A stretch of 64,000 bases of DNA, from NCBI RefSeq assembly GCF_900129405.1, contig NZ_FQVQ01000001.1, forward strand, positions 62,001 through 126,000, in the 5' to 3' direction. The notes beneath the pieces were generated by a model, which did not search any database, had not been told where the DNA came from, and was given only the letters and a program-made list of their open reading frames with translations. A program made the translations under genes and the position numbers. The first letter of the stretch is position 1. Each line of letters starts with the position of its first letter. Below, piece after piece: positions 53,299 to 61,228 of this stretch. The stretch is from Flavobacterium fontis (lineage in GTDB: Bacteria > Bacteroidota > Bacteroidia > Flavobacteriales > Flavobacteriaceae).

Positions 53299-54759
53299 AT
53301 GAATATTATTCGTTTGTATGAAACTCTCGCTCTCGATTCCGCGTCATTACGAACTATTTCGGAAAACGACATCATTCGTATCGAAAAGCAAATCAATATC
53401 GCCAAGCGACTGGATGCGTCTATTGATGCCAATGTAGCGGCTTATTTGATCGAAGCGCTTCGCCGTTATCCAGAGGCTTTTTACATCCTCACCCAACAGC
53501 CCGAATTGTATAATTTATGGGCGGGAACCTCTTATCCAAACACTCATTTTACAGCTGTCGAAACCCCCACAGATTTTGAGGCAATTCAGGCTTTAATTCA
53601 AGCCTATTTGTTGGATGATTTGGCCTTGGCGATAGAGCAAAAAATGGCCGAAAACAAGTTTGAAGACCTCCTAAAATTAATGGCTTATCACGCTTTTTTT
53701 CCCGAGGAGCTTCAGCAACGGATTTTGCGAAAATGTACCCAGAAAATCGATTTTGCAATAAGTCAATTTCAAAATTCACGCACCGATACCGCACGGATTG
53801 CCTATATAAAAACGAGTAGTTTTTACCGATTTCTTAATTTTTTCACCACGCCAGAATTGGATGATAAAATTCAGACGCTTTTAAATATCGTTGTCGATGC
53901 CTTCAACAACAAAACGCATTCGTCTGCCGATACGGTGATGGTGGCCATGGCGTCGTATAAACCTTTTGATGAGGAGCTGGAGGAAACCTTGCTAAACAAT
54001 CGTGATGTTGTTTTTGGAAATCCAAACACCACTTCTCAATCGACCTCCGGGTTTAATTGGCGCGTTTTTTTTGTCATTGTTTTCATCTTATTTAAAATAG
54101 CCGTTGTATCCAATCGATGTGACCGTGATTCCAATGTGCCTCCCATCGAACTGGAAGGGTTAACCGTAGATTCTTCGGGGGTAAAGCTCGATCGGTATTA
54201 CACGCAAATGCGCTTTAAAATTGACAGTTTTCAAGTGTTTTTAACCCAATTTGATCCGTCAAAAATTACGCAGGTCAAACCCAAAGATCGTTTGGTTACG
54301 GGGAGTAATCCGTTTACTACCTTTTACAATGATCAAGTGAGTTCATCAGGAAATGAGCGTTTTCAACGGATTAAAAACAAATCCAACTATGATGTCATCG
54401 TCTTGGAAAATGTCATTGTTTACGATAGCATCAAAATGCCTGCAAAAGCCTATTATATCAAGGCCAAAGAATCTTTTGAATTGAATACTAGTGATTATAA
54501 CAAGCGCATTTTAAATTTTTATGTAGGGCGCAATTTAGCCTCTTTTCAAGATCCTTCACGGCATTATTTTATTGGAAATCATTCAGAAGTAGAATTCCGA
54601 TTTAGCATCTTGGCACCCAATGCAAAAGCGTTAATAAAGGAAGATTGTCGTTTTGAAGGACCTATTGTGATACGAGAAGAAAAGGGCCAAGTTGAGGTTA
54701 TTACCCAAGAGTCCAATGCCACTTTGGAGGAAATTAAAGATGCAGCTACGATAAAATAA
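53299..54759 (+). CDS. Single-span membrane protein of unknown function divergent from the Hsp70 operon
   Basis: The 486-residue protein has a helical, soluble N-terminal half (1-245), one transmembrane helix (about 253-271, FVIVFILFKIAVV) and a C-terminal half predicted to be periplasmic, beginning SNRCDRDSN. The periplasmic part includes a beta-rich region around 340-470. I recognise no domain. ATG 53299 is chosen because a -7 box lies upstream and the longer reading frame from 53170 overlaps the GrpE-like gene and has no family-like sequence. Its divergent position suggests a link with the Hsp70/GrpE-like pair. Confidence 0.82.
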   Translation: MNIIRLYETLALDSASLRTISENDIIRIEKQINIAKRLDASIDANVAAYLIEALRRYPEAFYILTQQPELYNLWAGTSYPNTHFTAVETPTDFEAIQALIQAYLLDDLALAIEQKMAENKFEDLLKLMAYHAFFPEELQQRILRKCTQKIDFAISQFQNSRTDTARIAYIKTSSFYRFLNFFTTPELDDKIQTLLNIVVDAFNNKTHSSADTVMVAMASYKPFDEELEETLLNNRDVVFGNPNTTSQSTSGFNWRVFFVIVFILFKIAVVSNRCDRDSNVPPIELEGLTVDSSGVKLDRYYTQMRFKIDSFQVFLTQFDPSKITQVKPKDRLVTGSNPFTTFYNDQVSSSGNERFQRIKNKSNYDVIVLENVIVYDSIKMPAKAYYIKAKESFELNTSDYNKRILNFYVGRNLASFQDPSRHYFIGNHSEVEFRFSILAPNAKALIKEDCRFEGPIVIREEKGQVEVITQESNATLEEIKDAATIK

Positions 54760-54761
54760 AA

Positions 54762-54792
54762 AAAGACCTGAAGTTTTAAAATTCAGGTCTTT
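54762..54792. terminator. Bidirectional terminator between convergent genes
   Basis: A perfect 11-base stem AAAGACCTGAA / TTCAGGTCTTT (54762-54772 and 54782-54792) with a nine-base loop is preceded by an A-run. It serves the membrane protein gene and trpS, which ends at 54797. Confidence 0.88.
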
Positions 54793-54796
54793 GGTG

Positions 54797-55768
54797 TTAT
54801 TCAAATCCAAGTTTTTGGCGAACTCGTTGCAAAACACCCTCAGCAATGGCGCTTGCTTTGCTGGCTCCTTTTGCTAAAAAGGCATCGACTTCTTCCAAAT
54901 GATTCATATAGTATTCGTAGCGCTCGCGTTCGGTTTTGAATTTTTCACAAATCAATTCAAACAAGGCTTGCTTCGCATGGCCGTACCCATAATTGCCTCC
55001 TTCATAATTTTGCCGCATTTGAGCCACTTGAGCGGCATCACCCAATAATTTGTATAAGGCAAATACTTTGCAAGTATCGGGATTCTTCGGTTCTTCAAGC
55101 GGTGTACTATCGGTTTCGATACGCATGATTTGCTTGCGCAACGCTTTGTCGTCTACAAAAATGGTAATGGTATTGTCGCGAGATTTACTCATTTTATGAC
55201 CGTCGGTACCCGGAATGTATTGCGTTTCTTCGTTTATGGTCGCTTCGGGGAGCACAAAGGTTTCTCCCATTTGGTGGTTAAAACGTGCCGCCACATCACG
55301 CGTAATTTCTAGATGTTGCAATTGATCTTTTCCCACCGGCACAAATTCGGCATCATACAATAAAATATCGGCAGCCATCAACATAGGATAGGTAAACAAT
55401 CCCGCATTGACATCTTCCAAACGATCGGCTTTATCCTTGAACGAATGCGCCAAAGTAAGGCGTTGAAAAGGAAAAAAACAACTCAAATACCACGACAATT
55501 CTGCCGTTTGTGGCACATCGCTTTGGCGGTAAAAAATCACTTTGTCGGTGTCCAATCCACACGCCAACCACACGGCCGCGGTGCTGTAGGTATTTGCCCG
55601 CAAGGTTTCCCCGTCTTTGATTTGGGTAACCGAATGCAAGTCGGCGATAAACAAAAACGTTTCATTACCCGGGGTTTGCGACATTTCAATGGCTGGAAGT
55701 ATAGCGCCCAAAAGATTGCCCAAATGAGGCGTGCCCGTACTTTGTATGCCCGTTAGAATTTTTGCCAT
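54797..55768 (-). CDS. trpS: Tryptophan-tRNA ligase
   Basis: This class I synthetase charges tRNA-Trp. The ATP-binding HIGH-like motif is TPHLGNLLG (13-21), and the KMSKS motif appears intact in GHKMSKSRDN. The segment QSDVPQTAELSWYLSCF is conserved in bacterial TrpRS. Length of 323 residues is standard. It has its own promoter on the reverse strand. Confidence 0.97.
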   Translation of the reverse strand: MAKILTGIQSTGTPHLGNLLGAILPAIEMSQTPGNETFLFIADLHSVTQIKDGETLRANTYSTAAVWLACGLDTDKVIFYRQSDVPQTAELSWYLSCFFPFQRLTLAHSFKDKADRLEDVNAGLFTYPMLMAADILLYDAEFVPVGKDQLQHLEITRDVAARFNHQMGETFVLPEATINEETQYIPGTDGHKMSKSRDNTITIFVDDKALRKQIMRIETDSTPLEEPKNPDTCKVFALYKLLGDAAQVAQMRQNYEGGNYGYGHAKQALFELICEKFKTERERYEYYMNHLEEVDAFLAKGASKASAIAEGVLQRVRQKLGFE

Positions 55769-55786
55769 AGTTTTTCAATTGTGTCG

Positions 55787-55794
55787 CAAATGTA
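55787..55794 (-). promoter_or_regulatory. Putative -7 box (TACATTTG) for trpS
   Basis: The reverse-strand octamer fits the consensus and lies 18 bases before the trpS ATG at 55768. Confidence 0.5.
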
Positions 55795-55808
55795 AACTAA
55801 AATTGCTT

Positions 55809-55816
55809 TATTTTTG
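55809..55816 (+). promoter_or_regulatory. Putative -7 box (TATTTTTG) next to the acyltransferase start
   Basis: The octamer ends five bases before the ATG at 55822, so the transcript would be almost leaderless if it is used. Confidence 0.4.
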
Positions 55817-55821
55817 GGGCT

Positions 55822-56556
55822 ATGCGTGCGTTTAAAATAATTTTTTGGACCCTTTATCGGATTTGGTTTTACCTTCTTGTCGCGATACCGATTTTGGTAT
55901 TATTCCCGTTTTTAGTGGTTTCTATTTTAAAAGAACGTTGGTACCCCTATTTTTTTAGGTTGGCTCAAATTTGGGCCCGATGCATTTTATTGGGCATGGG
56001 ATTTCGCTATAAAGTTACAAGCATGCAAGAGCCTGAACCAGGTAAAAGTTATATGTTTATTGCCAACCACACCTCAATGACCGACATTATGCTGATGTTA
56101 GCCACGGTTCGTAATCCTTTCGTTTTTGTAGGAAAAAAAGAGTTGGCAAAGATTCCTTTGTTTGGCTTTTTTTACAAGCGAACCAGTATTTTGGTCGATC
56201 GCGGCAACCAAAAGAGTCGGATGGCGGTCTACGAACGCGCGCAACGCCGTTTGAATATGGGCTTGAGTATTTGTATATTTCCCGAAGGCGGCGTCCCCGA
56301 TGAAAGCGTGCTATTGGACGAATTTAAAGACGGTGCTTTCCGTTTGGCTATTGAACACCAAATTCCCATTGTTCCGATTACATTTTTTGACAATAAAGAG
56401 CGTTTTTCCTATACCTTTTTTAGCGGTAGCCCCGGGAAAATGCGGGTTAAAATCCATCCTTTTATAGAAACAAAAGGGCTGCCTTTAGAGGCAAAAAAAG
56501 AGCTCAAAGATCGAGCGCGACAACTCATTTTAAGCGATTTGCAAGCTCATCAATAG
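55822..56556 (+). CDS. 1-acylglycerol-3-phosphate acyltransferase-like (PlsC family)
   Basis: The 244-residue membrane-anchored protein has an N-terminal transmembrane helix (about 10-35) and the acyltransferase motifs NHTSMTDI (the NHx4D site, near residue 78) and FPEGGVPDE (near 155). PlsC-type enzymes transfer acyl chains to lysophosphatidic acid or a related lipid at the inner membrane. A second PlsC-like protein is encoded at 60447. Which of the two is the housekeeping PlsC is not clear. Confidence 0.92.
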   Translation: MRAFKIIFWTLYRIWFYLLVAIPILVLFPFLVVSILKERWYPYFFRLAQIWARCILLGMGFRYKVTSMQEPEPGKSYMFIANHTSMTDIMLMLATVRNPFVFVGKKELAKIPLFGFFYKRTSILVDRGNQKSRMAVYERAQRRLNMGLSICIFPEGGVPDESVLLDEFKDGAFRLAIEHQIPIVPITFFDNKERFSYTFFSGSPGKMRVKIHPFIETKGLPLEAKKELKDRARQLILSDLQAHQ

Positions 56557-56656
56557 GGCGTTCCCCCTCCATACTTCTGGGGTCAGGCTTTCCGTTGCAA
56601 TCCGGCACCTCCGTAAACTACGGCGCCGGGATTTCCACTGCAATCCTTAACGCAAA
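56557..56656 (-). repeat. Dispersed GC-rich intergenic repeat, copy 3
   Basis: Read on the reverse strand, the element contains GGATTGCAGTGGAAATCC (56646-56629) and GGATTGCAACGGA (56603-56591). The 13-mer GCAGTGGAAATCC is shared exactly with copy 2. It follows the acyltransferase gene and precedes a strong terminator hairpin. Confidence 0.78.
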
Positions 56657-56659
56657 CAA

Positions 56660-56690
56660 AAAGAGTGTCCGGCCGAGACACTCTTTTTTG
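56660..56690. terminator. Terminator hairpin in the convergent gap
   Basis: A 10-base perfect stem AAAGAGTGTC / GACACTCTTT (56660-56669 and 56677-56686) with a seven-base loop is followed by TTTTG on the forward side and preceded by an A-run. It lies between the acyltransferase and the convergent anti-sigma gene. Confidence 0.85.
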
Positions 56691-56744
56691 TTACCCTCCG
56701 GAGAGGAGTAACACCACTTAACTAAATTAATAACTACGATGCCC

Positions 56745-58256
56745 TTAGAAGGTATACATCACACCCGTATACAATCCCATGAGGTAAGGTCTGAAATTTC
56801 CAGCATCACTACGGTAGGGATTAAATTGGTATTTGAATGTGGGTTCAATCCGTGCTTGCCAATTTTTGAAAAAGCGGTAATGCATGCCCAAACCTAGGTT
56901 ACCACTAAAGTGAACTGGGTTGAGGTTGGTCGCTTCTCCAATAAGGAGATTCAGCGTATTAGATTGTAAATAGATTTCGTTTTGATTCAAAACAAACGTA
57001 CTCATACCGCCTAAGACTTGCAATCCCCATTTTTTGGATCCAAATTGGTACGCCAATTCCACAGGGATTTCTAAATACCCCGTGCGTTGTACGATCGACC
57101 CTTCAAACATTTCCATCATTCGGTTGTATTGTCGAACGTTGTTAAGACTTTCAATAACAATAGTTGCACCAACAGGATTTAACGATATGTTTTGAATGCG
57201 ACTGCTAACTTCGGGACGCATATAGTACATAATACCATCGGTTTCATACCCTAAACGAACCATGTTGACACCCGAGCGAAGGGTGAGTTTGTTGTTTAAA
57301 GCATAGCCAACACCCACACCATAACTGAAATTCTCTGCGGTATATCGCTTTTCATTCTCCGTTAAGGATGGATCTAGAGGAGAGCCTTGCGATAACGAAC
57401 TGAAGTAAATAGGGGCGAGCTGTGTGCCAACTAGCCACCTATTTAGTTTCGGTTCGGAAAAGGTTTTCTTTTCTTTTTCATGTAGCAATTCTTCCAACGC
57501 ATTTTTCGATTTTTCGGCAACAGCAGTGCTGTCTTTGGCCGTATGTAAAGGGGTATTGGAAACAATAGGTGAGGGAGTGACAGCGGGGGTCACAGGGTTG
57601 GTAGTGTCGGGAAGCAATGTCTTCTCCGTATGCAATGCCAATCGTTCAGTATCCGAAGCAGGAACGGTTTGAGGAAGTTCTTGCTTTTCAGGGATAACGG
57701 TACTGTTGTTATTGTTTGGGGTAATGGCATTGCGGGTCCCAACAGCGTCTTGCGGACTTCCCAACGGGGTATTTACTTGCCCGCTAAATCCGTTGTTTTT
57801 TTGTTCTTTTTTTGAAGACAATGCAACCGCTTTTTTCGTTGTATTTCCCTTGCTATTTACGGAAACATAAGGAGGGACCTCAGTAGAATAGCCGGACGTT
57901 GTAGCCGCACCGGGTAGGGTAGCTACCGCTTCGTTGTCTCTTGCACTTTTCGAAGACGTAGCGCCATTTGATTCTGTGTGTGAAGTAGCATTCCCTTTGG
58001 AAGTTTCCTTAACAACGGTTGGGTTCGTAGCGGGAACGCTAGGAGCAACGGTATTCCAAAATGGTGCACGGAGAAAGAGTCCGACCAAAAAAGCAGCAGC
58101 AACACCGCTATAGAACCACCAAATGGGAATCACGCGGCGTTTCTTTTTCTCCTGCAGTTTATCTTTGATGTTCAACCACAACGCTTCGTCGGGCTGCACC
58201 TCGAAGTCCTCGAGGGACTCTTGAAATCGCTTTTTGAATTCGTGTGGATGTTTCAT
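56745..58256 (-). CDS. Predicted dual-membrane-spanning anti-sigma factor with C-terminal outer-membrane beta-barrel
   Basis: This 503-residue protein has a short charged cytoplasmic N-terminus (1-42, with DEALWLNIKDKLQEKKKRR), one transmembrane helix (about 44-63) and a roughly 200-residue linker rich in Ser, Thr, Asn and Pro (65-265). A C-terminal domain (about 270-503) follows, with alternating beta-strands ending in an aromatic residue (GVMYTF), as in outer-membrane beta-barrels. It overlaps the ECF sigma gene stop by four bases (ATGA), the usual sigma/anti-sigma pairing. Proteins of this design are described in Bacteroides thetaiotaomicron as Dma anti-sigma factors. The sigma partner assignment is inference. 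Confidence 0.78.
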   Translation of the reverse strand: MKHPHEFKKRFQESLEDFEVQPDEALWLNIKDKLQEKKKRRVIPIWWFYSGVAAAFLVGLFLRAPFWNTVAPSVPATNPTVVKETSKGNATSHTESNGATSSKSARDNEAVATLPGAATTSGYSTEVPPYVSVNSKGNTTKKAVALSSKKEQKNNGFSGQVNTPLGSPQDAVGTRNAITPNNNNSTVIPEKQELPQTVPASDTERLALHTEKTLLPDTTNPVTPAVTPSPIVSNTPLHTAKDSTAVAEKSKNALEELLHEKEKKTFSEPKLNRWLVGTQLAPIYFSSLSQGSPLDPSLTENEKRYTAENFSYGVGVGYALNNKLTLRSGVNMVRLGYETDGIMYYMRPEVSSRIQNISLNPVGATIVIESLNNVRQYNRMMEMFEGSIVQRTGYLEIPVELAYQFGSKKWGLQVLGGMSTFVLNQNEIYLQSNTLNLLIGEATNLNPVHFSGNLGLGMHYRFFKNWQARIEPTFKYQFNPYRSDAGNFRPYLMGLYTGVMYTF

Positions 58257-58795
58257 TGTAGTTTGGGCATTTTTGAACTTCCGGTAAGGAGTTCGATTTT
58301 TTGTTTTAAAATTAATTTCGCTCGGGATAAATTGGATTTGGAAGTGCCAACGGTAATGCCAAGCGCATCTGCAATCTCTTGGTGACTATACTCTTCAAAC
58401 ACATACAGGTTAAAAACCAGTCGATAGCGTTCGGGGAGCTCTTGCACGATACGAAATAAAAACTCGGGCGGGATTCCCTCATCAATTTCCACTTCGACTT
58501 CGTCGGGGATATTTTCATCCACTACATTTAAGTAGTTTTTTTTTCGAAATTGTTGCAACAAGTAGTTTACAAAAACCCGATGCAACCATCCGTCGAAGGA
58601 ACCTTTGAATTCGTATTGCGCAATTTTATCAAAGACCAACAAAAACCCTTCTTGAAAATAGTCTTGGGCTTCATCACGATTGGGAACATATTTCAAACAA
58701 ACCGCAAACATTTTACCCGCATACCGCCGGTACAATTGTTCTTGCGCTTGAATGTCTTTTTTTTGACATCCTTGTATGATTTGTTCTAACTCCAA
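58253..58795 (-). CDS. ECF-family RNA polymerase sigma factor
   Basis: The 180-residue protein shows sigma region 2 (DEAQDYFQEGFLLVFDKI, then FDGWLHRVFVNYLLQQFRK, residues about 40-85) and region 4 (LPERYRLVFNLYVFEEYSHQ then EIADALGITVGTSKSNLSRA, about 120-160), typical of Bacteroidota ECF sigma factors. It directs RNA polymerase to an unknown set of promoters. The start is TTG at 58795; no ATG is available upstream in frame before a stop. A lipoprotein gene ends 11 bases upstream, and the anti-sigma gene overlaps downstream. Confidence 0.94.
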   Translation of the reverse strand: MELEQIIQGCQKKDIQAQEQLYRRYAGKMFAVCLKYVPNRDEAQDYFQEGFLLVFDKIAQYEFKGSFDGWLHRVFVNYLLQQFRKKNYLNVVDENIPDEVEVEIDEGIPPEFLFRIVQELPERYRLVFNLYVFEEYSHQEIADALGITVGTSKSNLSRAKLILKQKIELLTGSSKMPKLQ

Positions 58796-58806
58796 TCGGT
58801 TTCATT

Positions 58807-59220
58807 TTAGTGATCCACTACAGCATCAAATTCTATGTACTGGTCTACCCCTTGTGCATCTTCGCCCAACCAAAATTTAAAGTGATAGGTACCCAAAGTG
58901 GTTGGTTTAAATCGCAAAGTAGCCGTGTACAATTCTTCATCTGCAGGACACGCGTTGTTACCACTTTTAAGACTTTCAATGGCAACGACTCGATCAAAAT
59001 CATGGGATTCGTAGTAAAATTTACGGAAAACATGACATTGACTGGGCAACTTAAATTTCACCGGAATTTCTGTGATGCTGTCTTTGGCATATTGGTCTGG
59101 GTTGGTTACTTCTGAAACCGCTGAAACCTGGATGTAAATGGGTTCATCTTCAGAAAGGTCGCAACCGGTAAATCCCAATCCAACAAGGAATACTACGGTT
59201 AACAAAATTTTTTTAATCAT
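58807..59220 (-). CDS. Small lipoprotein upstream of the ECF sigma gene
   Basis: The 137-residue protein has a lipoprotein signal ending GFTGC (Cys20), followed by acidic DLSEDEP, then a beta-rich domain with two cysteines (QCHVF and NACPADE) that could form a disulphide. It is predicted at the outer membrane or surface. The sigma gene begins 11 bases after its stop, so the two share a transcript. The region LRFKPTTLGTYHFKFWLGED resembles immunoglobulin-like beta strands. A sensory or cargo role in the sigma system is possible but unproven. Confidence 0.8.
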   Translation of the reverse strand: MIKKILLTVVFLVGLGFTGCDLSEDEPIYIQVSAVSEVTNPDQYAKDSITEIPVKFKLPSQCHVFRKFYYESHDFDRVVAIESLKSGNNACPADEELYTATLRFKPTTLGTYHFKFWLGEDAQGVDQYIEFDAVVDH

Positions 59221-59278
59221 GGGTATTATTTTTTTAATAGGATGCTTTAATAGTCAAAAGGTTGCGTGAAGATCAAAA

Positions 59279-59308
59279 AAAATCCCGATTTTTTCAAACC
59301 GGGACTCT
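59279..59308 (-). terminator. Terminator after recA
   Basis: On the reverse strand the stem CCCGGTT / AATCGGG (one G-T pair, loop TGAAAA) is followed by a run of T (59286-59279). It lies ten bases or so past the recA stop at 59318. Confidence 0.82.
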
Positions 59309-59317
59309 TAGGCCAAA

Positions 59318-60322
59318 TTAATCGGCTTGTTCTTTGATGAGGTCTTTGATTTTTTGTTCCAATTCCTCGGCCAATTCGGGATTGTCTTTAATCAACAATT
59401 TCACCGCATCGCGACCTTGTCCCAATTTGGTGTCACCATAACTGAACCAAGAGCCTGATTTTTTGATAATTTCAAACTCGACGGCTAAATCTAAGATTTC
59501 ACCCGTTTTGGAAACGCCCTCGCCATACATAATGTCAAATTCAGCCGTTTTGAACGGAGGCGCTACTTTGTTTTTTACCACTTTTACTTTGGTACGGTTC
59601 CCCAATACATTTTCACCATCCTTAATTTGTGAAGAACGACGGATGTCCAAACGCACTGAAGCATAAAACTTCAAGGCATTTCCTCCTGTTGTCGTTTCGG
59701 GATTTCCAAACATTACCCCGATTTTTTCACGCAACTGGTTGATGAAGAAAACCGTACAATGGGTTTTGCTGATGGTTGCTGTCAATTTACGCAAAGCTTG
59801 CGACATCAATCGAGCATGTAATCCCATCTTGGAATCACCCATTTCTCCTTCGATTTCACTTTTTGGAGTCAAGGCAGCGACCGAGTCGATCACCACGATG
59901 TCGATGGCTCCCGAACGAATTAAGTTCTCGGCGATTTCCAATGCTTGTTCCCCATTATCGGGTTGCGAAATAATCAAGTTTTCAATATCTACCCCCAAAT
60001 TGGCCGCGTAATGACGGTCAAACGCATGTTCCGCATCAATAAACGCGGCAATGCCCCCTGCTTTTTGTGCTTCGGCAATGGCATGCAAAGTCAGCGTAGT
60101 TTTACCCGACGACTCTGGTCCATAGATTTCAATAATACGACCCTTTGGATACCCATTTACCCCTAAGGCAAGGTCCAATCCCAACGAACCGGATGGAATC
60201 ACTTCGACTTCTTCCACCGCTTTGTCTCCCATTTTCATTACGGTACCTTTACCGTAGGTCTTGTCCAGCTTGTCTAACGTCAGCTGTAACGCTTTCAATT
60301 TTGCTTCTTTTTCTGAACTCAT
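59318..60322 (-). CDS. recA: Recombinase RecA
   Basis: RecA forms filaments on single-stranded DNA for strand exchange and SOS activation. The 334-residue protein has Walker [10 protein letters not shown] near residue 68, [29 protein letters not shown] and [22 protein letters not shown]. All are invariant RecA segments. It is transcribed alone, with a -7 box about 70 bases upstream. Confidence 0.99.
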   Translation of the reverse strand: MSSEKEAKLKALQLTLDKLDKTYGKGTVMKMGDKAVEEVEVIPSGSLGLDLALGVNGYPKGRIIEIYGPESSGKTTLTLHAIAEAQKAGGIAAFIDAEHAFDRHYAANLGVDIENLIISQPDNGEQALEIAENLIRSGAIDIVVIDSVAALTPKSEIEGEMGDSKMGLHARLMSQALRKLTATISKTHCTVFFINQLREKIGVMFGNPETTTGGNALKFYASVRLDIRRSSQIKDGENVLGNRTKVKVVKNKVAPPFKTAEFDIMYGEGVSKTGEILDLAVEFEIIKKSGSWFSYGDTKLGQGRDAVKLLIKDNPELAEELEQKIKDLIKEQAD

Positions 60323-60391
60323 TTTACATAAAAATTAAAGGCTGTTAAAGCCGTAAAAGTAACTATTTTTTCAGGACTAAATTAGTTTTCT

Positions 60392-60399
60392 CAAAAGTA
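60392..60399 (-). promoter_or_regulatory. Putative -7 box (TACTTTTG) for recA
   Basis: The reverse-strand octamer matches the consensus and gives a leader of about 65 bases. I see no LexA-type palindrome with confidence. Confidence 0.45.
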
Positions 60400-60446
60400 G
60401 TTTTAAACAACGAGAACCCGTACTTTTACAATCAATTTTTTTTCAC

Positions 60447-61184
60447 ATGGAAAAACTGATTTCGTATCCCATCTCTGTAGTCTATTACCTTTGTTTTGGA
60501 CTAACGCTGGTGATTTTCCATCCGATACAGTGGATTTGCTTTAACGTTTTTGGTTACCAGGCCCATAAAAAAAGTGTCGATTATTTAAATTGGGTTTTGA
60601 TCGGTTGCACCCGAATTTTAGGCACACGTTGGACATTTTATAACCGATCTCAAGTTCCCCAAAATGCCCCGATTATCTTTGTAGCCAACCATCAAAGTTT
60701 GTTTGATATTATTGGAATTATTTGGTACCTACGAGCGCATCATGCCAAGTTTGTCAGCAAGAAGGAACTCGGAAAAGGAATCCCTTCGGTTTCCTACAAT
60801 TTACGTCATGGCGGCTCGGTTTTAATTGACCGTAAAGACCCCAAACAAGCCTTACCAACAATCAAAGGATTGAGCGAATACATTGAAAAGCACCACCGAT
60901 CTGCCGTTATTTTTCCCGAAGGAACGCGAAGCAAAACGGGCGCACCCAAACCATTTTCAGAAAACGGCTTAAAAATACTATGCAAGTTTGCTCCCCATGC
61001 GTATATAGTCCCCATCACTATTAACAATTCGTGGAAAATGACCAAGTTTGGTGCGTTCCCCATGGGCTTGGGCAATCATTTAAAGTTCATTATTCATGAA
61101 CCTTTAGCGGTAAGTGCGTACGACTTTCCTACTTTATTTGAAAAAACACAACAAGCCGTTACCGGTTCAATTCATAACTCATAA
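60447..61184 (+). CDS. 1-acyl-sn-glycerol-3-phosphate acyltransferase (PlsC family)
   Basis: The 245-residue protein has an N-terminal membrane helix (about 8-28), the NHQSLFDI catalytic motif (NHx4D, near residue 82) and FPEGTRSKTG (near 158), a cleaner match to PlsC than its paralogue at 55822. It would make phosphatidic acid. The last few codons (SIHNS) are built from the tandem repeat that fills the gap downstream, so the C-terminus may have been altered by repeat insertion. Confidence 0.93.
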   Translation: MEKLISYPISVVYYLCFGLTLVIFHPIQWICFNVFGYQAHKKSVDYLNWVLIGCTRILGTRWTFYNRSQVPQNAPIIFVANHQSLFDIIGIIWYLRAHHAKFVSKKELGKGIPSVSYNLRHGGSVLIDRKDPKQALPTIKGLSEYIEKHHRSAVIFPEGTRSKTGAPKPFSENGLKILCKFAPHAYIVPITINNSWKMTKFGAFPMGLGNHLKFIIHEPLAVSAYDFPTLFEKTQQAVTGSIHNS

Positions 61185-61221
61185 CTCATAATTCATAACT
61201 CATAATTCATAATTCACAATT
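61166..61221 (+). repeat. AT-rich tandem repeat (AATTCATAACTCAT type)
   Basis: Direct repeats of the words ATTCATAA and CTCATAA run from inside the 3' end of the acyltransferase gene through the gap before the desaturase. At least six imperfect units are visible. The unit is 7 to 8 bases long and there are no spacers, so it is not CRISPR. Confidence 0.85.
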
Positions 61222-61228
61222 ACCTATA

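Noticed and set aside
60323..60446. LexA-type SOS box upstream of recA
   Set aside because: The gap contains AT-rich words and a -7 box, but no convincing dyad that I could defend as an operator.
61166..61221. Possible CRISPR array
   Set aside because: The units are only 7-8 bases, contiguous and without unique spacers, and no cas gene is nearby.
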